Made by a program: the position numbers and the translations under genes
NCBI RefSeq assembly: GCF_036785885.1
Contig: NC_092326.1
Span: forward strand, 41,440,287 to 41,504,286
From: Coffea arabica
Taxonomy: Eukaryota; Streptophyta; Magnoliopsida; Gentianales; Rubiaceae
Reading direction: 5' to 3'
DNA: 64,000 nucleotides
Notes under the pieces: model-generated
Databases searched by the model: none
Told to the model about the DNA's origin: nothing
The model's input: only the letters and a program-made list of their open reading frames with translations
Shown here: piece by piece, positions 57,817-64,000 of the stretch
Numbering within the stretch: position 1 is the first letter of the stretch
Layout of the letters: each line of letters begins with the position of its first letter

Positions 57817-60251
57817 CTAGGATTGCAAGATTGACAGATCTTGAAATATTTGCTCTATCAATATTGCACCAGCCAATATTCCTACACAGATAAGTGTTGG
57901 CCTGAATCTGGATCCTGCTATGTGGTCACTGCCTTCACCATTTTTGGAAAGCACGGCCCAAGCCATTGCAGGTGGAAAAACTCCATAGAGCATTGTCATG
58001 CAGTAGCCTCCCTGTTCCATATTATTAGCAACTGTTGTATCAGAAAATGATATTGTCACAGAAACAAATGTGAGGATCATACTCGGCGTAATTTGTGGGT
58101 TTTACTAACACCAGAAATCCCATCTTGAGAAATTTAGAAAGAAGGATAAAATGGAGCAGTGGCTTCAGCTGTGAGTTTGTAACATTGAAGACAACAGAAC
58201 GGAACTTACAGCAATATCTGTTGCAGCAGAAAATGCATCTGGAACTGTTGTTGAAACAAAAAGGGATGGAACAACAACCATTGCTGTTGCCGTGAAGCTT
58301 ATTTTCTTACTCGTCCACCATTCCATTAAACCAAAGTCTGAATTTGATCTCTCCTGGAGGTATAAACTACGTAGCTGATTAGCTTTCAGACTTCTCTGAT
58401 AAGAGAATCTGAATGGTAATAATGCTAACATAGCATAGATAGCGCAGAAAGATAACTACCTTGAGTTTTCGAGTCATGGGTGAGAAGGTTAACAGGCTAT
58501 TAAGCTGCTCTCTGAAAAATTCTGAAAAGCTAAGAAGGGTGCCAATAAGTGAAGTTCCAATAGCCAGAAGTGAGAAGGCCTCAACCGTAAATGACACCCC
58601 TCCCCAGCTTACTCTGTATCAAAACAGTATGTTAGTAGCTTGAGGATCCTAGACGCTCATAATCGAGTATGAAGTTGAAACTAATTCCACAAGAGTGGTG
58701 GGATTCATTTGCAAAAAACTAGGTTAAAGAGTTTGGGATAGCAGTTGTTATATCATCCTATTGGATAGTCAATGAACACATCCAAAAATTGAATGACCTC
58801 ATAAGACGTTCAACAGGATCAGCAACTTGATCAACCTGCTCTGACAGCCCAAGTGCTATAGCATCCCAAATAAGCAAAGCTAGTAAAGGGACAATACTGC
58901 CGAGCAAAACTGAAGCCCTGATGCGTGAAAGGTCCCCTCCCAGATAAGAACAAAGAACTGCAAAAGAATCCATCCATAAACCAGGAGGCATGGCAATCAA
59001 CTGTTTGCAATTCTTAGACAAGAACAAGAAGCCTTTAATATGTACCAGGAGCAAGGTCATGATAAACCAACGAAAATATGATTACTGGAATGGTTGCCGG
59101 AACTTTTTCCCAGTTATCACTCCCTCCAAATCCTGACCACCCACCGAAGGCAACAGCTAAAACTTCAATTGCCACCAGCAGACCTGATCAACTCTCACGT
59201 TGTTAGCAAGCATTCAGCTAAATACTCGGAACTTGAAATTCTCAAATCTCTTCCAGAATAAAAGATGACCCCACTAATGATAATTTAACAACTTGCAAGC
59301 TACAAAAATTTCGGCACAAAATTTACCTAACATGGCAATAGTGAGCCATTGATTCACTTGATCAGTGGCTTGTGTCCCACCCACGAAGATGAGTGTGGTG
59401 AAGAAGGCAGTGAAGAAGATGCCTGAAACTGATTCTGGAAGATCAATCAAATGGTTAAGGATCTCTCCTGACTTTGATGTATAGGCGATCATAGAAGTAT
59501 AACCCAAGAAAACATAGGTAACAGTAGCCAGAGCTCCACCCCATTCTCCCAGTGTCTCCTGAGCCATAGTCCTAATGGAGATGATCCCCCATTCATCCGA
59601 TTTTAATCTCATGCTCTTCTTCTTCAGCAGCCTCACATTGACTTCAACGAGCAATAATGCTTCTATTAATAGAAAAACCCAGCATACAGTCATAGATATT
59701 GAACTTGGAAAGAACCCCTGCAAATTGAACCACGAAATATAATCTCCTCATCCACCCAACGAATCAGTTTAACAATCTAGCTTGAAACATGATTTATTTT
59801 AAAGATTCAAGCCAAAAGTAGTGAAGAGTGAAGACTAAAGAGAGCGCTTAAAAGTTACCGCAGGCGATGTTTTCTTTGGGAGGGCAAGAATTCCTGAACC
59901 AATACTGGTTCCAATAATCAGAGAAACAGCACCAGCAATACTGCCTTTTTTCTTGGAAATCTTGAGAGGCTCTTCCTGCAAATTTAAGGTGCATTTCCTC
60001 CTCCTGGTTGCTAAAAGTCTGAAACTTTGTGCCTGCCTTGCCCCTTCAAAGTGGCTGTAGAGCAGACAAAAAAAAAATAATAATAATCAGGCACAATTTG
60101 CACCTAAGTAGGAAACACCCTTCAACCTTCATCCTGTCATTCAAAAAGAGGAAAATGATGAATCTTACATCCTGAATTTCAAGCACATTTGAGTGTTCTC
60201 TTGAGGACATATTGCCACCCACAAGTAACCTGGTCTGCACTGAAGAATCAT
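57817..60251 (-). CDS. Tryptophan/tyrosine permease family transporter, probably plastidial
   Basis: Eight minus-strand exons fit in phase to 486 aa: 60251-60169, 60054-59859, 59717-59327, 59183-59046, 58957-58798, 58613-58460, 58353-58210 and 58011-57817. The core carries the hallmarks of the aromatic amino-acid permease family: GSIAGAVSLIIGTSIGSGILALP (first membrane segment), VTYVFLGYTSMIAYTSKSG, VGGTQATDQVNQWLTIAMLG, SLVYHDLAP, LIWDAIALG, ATDIAGGYCMTMLYGVFPPAMAW and a final LICVGILAGAILIEQ. Some 10-11 membrane segments are expected. The first 70 residues are Arg/Cys/Gln-rich and membrane-free, as in a chloroplast transit peptide. Arabidopsis relatives (At5g19500, At2g33260) have the same form. 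The presumed substrate is Tyr or Trp; direction and substrate are inference. The ATG is the first in frame after a stop in the first exon. Confidence 0.9.
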
Positions 60252-61550
60252 GGCAGCAGATAGCCAAGGATCCACCCAAGAGGGTGGCAGGAAGGACTCA
60301 GGAGGAGTATATGGACGTTGAGGACCTCAATCTGGAAAGCTAGTTCCCCAAATATCTTGGAGAAAGAAAATGCCTTCGTTAAAACTACAGTCACGTCAAT
60401 GGAAAGCTAGCCTACGGAAGTTTTCAGCAGACACTAGTGGACCAAAGAGCTCTGGGACTATGCTAGACATTTACGCGCCACGGTTTCGATTATCAACCTG
60501 GAAGTCATCTGCAAACTCAAAAAGTTTTCCACATTTTGAATTTCCCCAAGAAGTTTATTCCAGTCCTTTATTACTCATTTTAGGTCATGTGCTTCCAACA
60601 TCGAATTAATAATATCTCCATAACAAAGGTTCCAATAAATTGTTCTGCTTCTCATTCTTTTAGACTTTCACTAGTATAAGTGGCATTTTCTCCAATCAGC
60701 ATAAAGGTTTTCATCTTGTTGAGGTAGTTGGACTTGTGGTATACGAACAAGAAACGCATTGGAATTAAGGAAGTTGAGAAAATCCTATCCATTATAATAT
60801 TTTGCTTCCTTCTTGAACATAAAATTAAAAGGGCCTAAATAAGAGCTCCTACATTTTAAATCAACCCCCTTCATGCCTGGGGTTTTAATTTCTTTCTTAA
60901 TATGATGGTTCTGATTGTCTGATTCTGGGCAACTGGGTATAATGTTTCATACCAATGGCTCAAGTCGTTAAAGAAGTGAAGTCAGCGCCAATTAAAGCAC
61001 TCATGCAGAGTTTGATAAGAGCACGAACTAAAAGAAAAACAAATAGGAGTTGAAAGCTGATATGTGTTTAGGCGAGGGAAATTAGAAATACTAGTGCGTC
61101 TATTGAATTATAAGAAATAATAAGAGAATCTCACGTAAAATGCTCGAAAAAGATTATATTATTGTCATCAAACAATTAAGTTCCACTACAAATTATCTGG
61201 TGCTTCGCGCAGTTCCATTCTATTGGCTCTACACAAAGTATCTATATATCAGACAAGTATTTGTATCTGCATCCTGCCCCGCACAACATCCCAGACATCC
61301 AGTGTACGATTGACTTGAAAAAGCAGCCCAAAAGGAAGTAAAGAATGTTTTGTGAAAGGGCTAGTTGCATCATCAAATGGATGTATACCACCAGTTATCT
61401 GCAATACAGAGTAGTTACAACAATGCTTCAAATCCAAATTCTGTCACACTGTTAACACTCATTGACGTTTGAGAGCTGTGGATGTTTACATTTAAATGAC
61501 ACTTGAAAATAAGCGGTAAGTGTACGTAAAAGAGAAGCTCTACCATATCA
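60252..61550. other. Permease promoter and spacer; unexplained open block
   Basis: Upstream of the permease nothing is recognised until 61250-61420. There a minus-strand segment after an acceptor-like 'tgtattgcag' reads ITGGIHPFDDATSPF and LLPFGLLFQVNRTLDVWDVV before stopping. It could be a last exon of a spliced transcript from the RPAC2 side, or chance. I know no family for it. Confidence 0.35.
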
Positions 61551-63540
61551 TCATTTGATATTGACTGCTTCTAAATTCTTTTGATTCTTAAAATCCAGAA
61601 CAGCCTGGTCAAAGGTGCTTCGAACGTGTTGACACATTAGCATCAGATCTTGGCATGAATCCTTCAGTACTTCCCTAGCCGCATCTCCTGCAATTTAGTA
61701 ACGATTTGAAGACAAGCTGAGTGAGTTTTGTTAAGGACAATTAAACTTCAGAGAGATTGTCCTCATGCAAAAAGAAACATGCCTAGATGTGTCAAAACTA
61801 GATAGAACAGTTCTCATTTTCTTTCAAAGCGTTAAGAACCTCCTCAATCTGTCAAGGATAACAGGACCCAACATTATCATCTTTCTGATAACTAAGGGAT
61901 TGCAGGTGTTAAAGGTATTTAACGTCATTGAATTGGAAAATAAATGGAGTTTAGAACTAACAACAATTAGGTATGTTACAAAATGACAACTCTCTTCCTC
62001 CTAGAAAAATCTCATGAACAAAGGTCACCTGTGCTATATGAATCATGCTCCACGAATTTAAGTTGACAACCTGGTGTGAGAGACTTTTCTTGCCTTTTAT
62101 TCCAAAAAAATACTCTTTTCACATGGCATCTATATTAACAAGAAGATCTTTTTCAGACAAAACACCAGTTGCAAATATGCAGAGTGAATTCAGTGACTGA
62201 GGCACTAACATAAAATGATTGATAAAACCACATTGACAAGTCAGGGAGTGGTGGTTACAGCCACAGTCTATCATCTTTGATTGCACAGGATTGTTGATCT
62301 TTCAGAATTGCTGCCTACCAGATGCCATTATTGCTAGGAAAATTTTCAGTGATGCCCTGTGGGTAGTTCCAGGATGGGATGGATTCAAAAAGGACAAGGA
62401 AGATTGGCGTCAGGCATGATGGGTGTCAACAACAATGGTTTGGTATACAGGCAGAGTGGGTCTCATACCCTATTCTATGTATGTCATATGATTCATGGTA
62501 TTTTATTAGCAGTTTACATTCTTTTTCTGATTCAATAAAAATAAGACGTCTATCTTTTAAAATAAAAATGACATAAAATGGAAAGTAAGAAGAATATTAT
62601 AGTGAAAACTACGGAAACAATTACAGGCAGTGTAAGAATATTACAGCAAAAATTATAGTAACAATTAGAGGAATTGCCTATCTGACACTAGGGCAAAAAG
62701 TTGGTATATCCAGATAGATAGAAAACATCAACAACTTAAGATATGAGATGATAAGTACAATCACAACAAATGCCACTTAAACTCAAAGGCAAACAATGGA
62801 TTGTAGTGTTTTACCTGTTGTCTGGACTCTAATATTCACACGGGCATCAGAAGGATGTGGGATACTGTAGCCACAGAATGTTACTCTGGGACTGCACAAA
62901 TTTATAAGGACAATACTTAAGAAACTACATTTAATTTTTATTAGTTTAATGGAAGTGAAATGTCACAAGAATGTGATTCCATGAAAGCAGACGCAATGAT
63001 GTAACTTTAAAATAGTTAAAACATACATACGGTAATAGCAATGACTTGACTACAAAGTACCATGGGGAACTCCAAGACACATAAAGAGAGAAAAAAATTA
63101 GTGGAACGAATTAAAAGAATTACACCTTCAGCATACATAATTCTAGGAAATACTAGGGTGAACAAATTCATTTGTTATCTACAAAGAAAGCAGAGAAGTA
63201 TTTTGCTTAGGTAGAGAATGAATATTTACAATAATCTACCAGAAGAATAAACGATTGATTCTAAACAAGTGGTTTTGGAAGTTTAAAAGCTAGAAGTTCT
63301 TGTTCTCAACTATTCATAAAGTTCATTTCTGACTACAATCACATGCAAGTACATGATTCTGAATGTTTGGATGCAATGGTGTTGGAAAATTACAAAGTCC
63401 CATAACTATTTGTAGACAGGGAAAGGGGAGACCACTAACTCTTGATTTAGAGTAAATCTAAGAGAATTAGCAAGGGTATGATCCTCATCCGTCAATGAAA
63501 AAGTCGCCTTTGATTGATCCTGGTACGACCCGTGCTCCAT
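61551..63540 (-). CDS. RPAC2: RNA polymerases I and III subunit RPAC2 (AC19)
   Basis: Three minus-strand exons (63540-63440, 62891-62815 and 61687-61551) join in phase to 104 aa. AC19 pairs with AC40 as the alpha-like dimer on which Pol I and Pol III assemble in the nucleus. The alpha-subunit motif is clear: [38 protein letters not shown], then ARVNIRVQTTGDAAREVLKDSCQDLM near the C-terminus. The ATG at 63540 follows an acceptor-like 'tgtattgcag' by six bases, so a 5'-UTR intron is likely; a longer N-terminus from an upstream exon is possible. Arabidopsis forms are slightly longer. Confidence 0.93.
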
Positions 63541-63648
63541 TAAGTACTGCAATACATTAACAAAGCAGTAGGAATAGAAACTTTAGAAGCCTCAAGAATC
63601 AATAAAACAATGATAAACTCGCCACTCAATTAATATATAAACAGCAAC

Positions 63649-63698
<50 letters not shown>

Positions 63699-64000
63699 GC
63701 CCTCCTATTCTGCTCTAGTACAACCGTCCTACTAAAACCACATCCAATGAAAGAGCATATCATTTTCATTCGCAGAGTTTCATCATCTATACAAGCAGGA
63801 GGCAAAAGGGAAAATGCCTTACTAGATTTAACGATATAAAATTGCAAAATACAATGTATAATGTATTAGAGCATGTTATTTTCCTTAATGGATGTATACG
63901 CAGAAAAAACCTTTTTTTTACAGCATCATCTAAGATGCAGACTTTCTATCTAAATTAGCACTGTCACTTGCTCAAGCATTTTATCAACATAATAAGAATT
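63541..64000. other. Upstream region of RPAC2
   Basis: Probably holds the leader intron and exon of RPAC2. Apart from the CT repeat, no element is recognised before the window ends. Confidence 0.4.
63652..63696. repeat. (CT)n microsatellite
   Basis: An unbroken run of about 22 CT units, which reads GA on the RPAC2 strand. It lies about 110-160 bases upstream of the RPAC2 ATG, in the likely leader or leader intron. It is likely length-variable between individuals. Confidence 0.95.

Overview
The window is nuclear DNA of a flowering plant. Genes are split by GT-AG introns, intergenic DNA is strongly AT-rich and full of degraded transposons, and the gene families include plant-specific ones (WPP-domain-associated protein, P-type PPR, plant PDI with a long acidic N-terminus). 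The presence and form of the WPP-domain-associated protein suggest a eudicot, probably an asterid. This is an inference from protein resemblance; I cannot name the species.

Layout. 1-830 holds an old LTR-type (TRIM-like) remnant. 823-4725 is a decayed second copy of a neighbouring block: a broken WPP-domain-associated protein (WAP) gene, interrupted by a hAT-type MITE, followed by the first bases of a PDI gene. 4913-6464 is an intact two-exon alpha/beta hydrolase of the caffeoylshikimate esterase / monoacylglycerol lipase group. About 6.5-25 kb is gene-poor and rich in transposons: a minus-strand Helitron relic with helicase, RPA-like and possibly B3-like parts, a TIR element at 18827-19699, a palindrome at 21195-21299, a truncated hAT element near 22.3 kb, and a long-TIR MULE-like element at 23639-24993.

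26202-35546 carries the intact source pair: WAP (4 coding exons, 995 aa) and PDI (12 exons, 579 aa, two CGHC sites, KDEL end), both on +. Then follow a single-exon mitochondrial-type PPR gene (-, 37757-39925), Mediator subunit MED7 (-, five coding exons, 168 aa), a TRAF-type zinc-finger protein (+, 462 aa), a broken PERK-like proline-rich fragment, a 1.07 kb foldback MULE-type element with perfect 9-bp target duplications, V-ATPase subunit G (+, 110 aa), a plastid-type tryptophan/tyrosine permease (-, eight exons, 486 aa) and the RNA polymerase I/III subunit RPAC2 (-, three exons, 104 aa).

The intact genes are unrelated housekeeping functions: ER folding, nuclear envelope/cytoskeleton, transcription, organelle RNA processing, vacuolar acidification and amino-acid transport. 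They form no pathway. The most interesting structures are the colinear WAP-PDI duplication, the foldback element with a TATA-bearing loop, and the Helitron relic with an RPA gene and a B3-like segment. All exon borders were worked out by hand from splice signals, reading phase and remembered family sequences. No database search was run.
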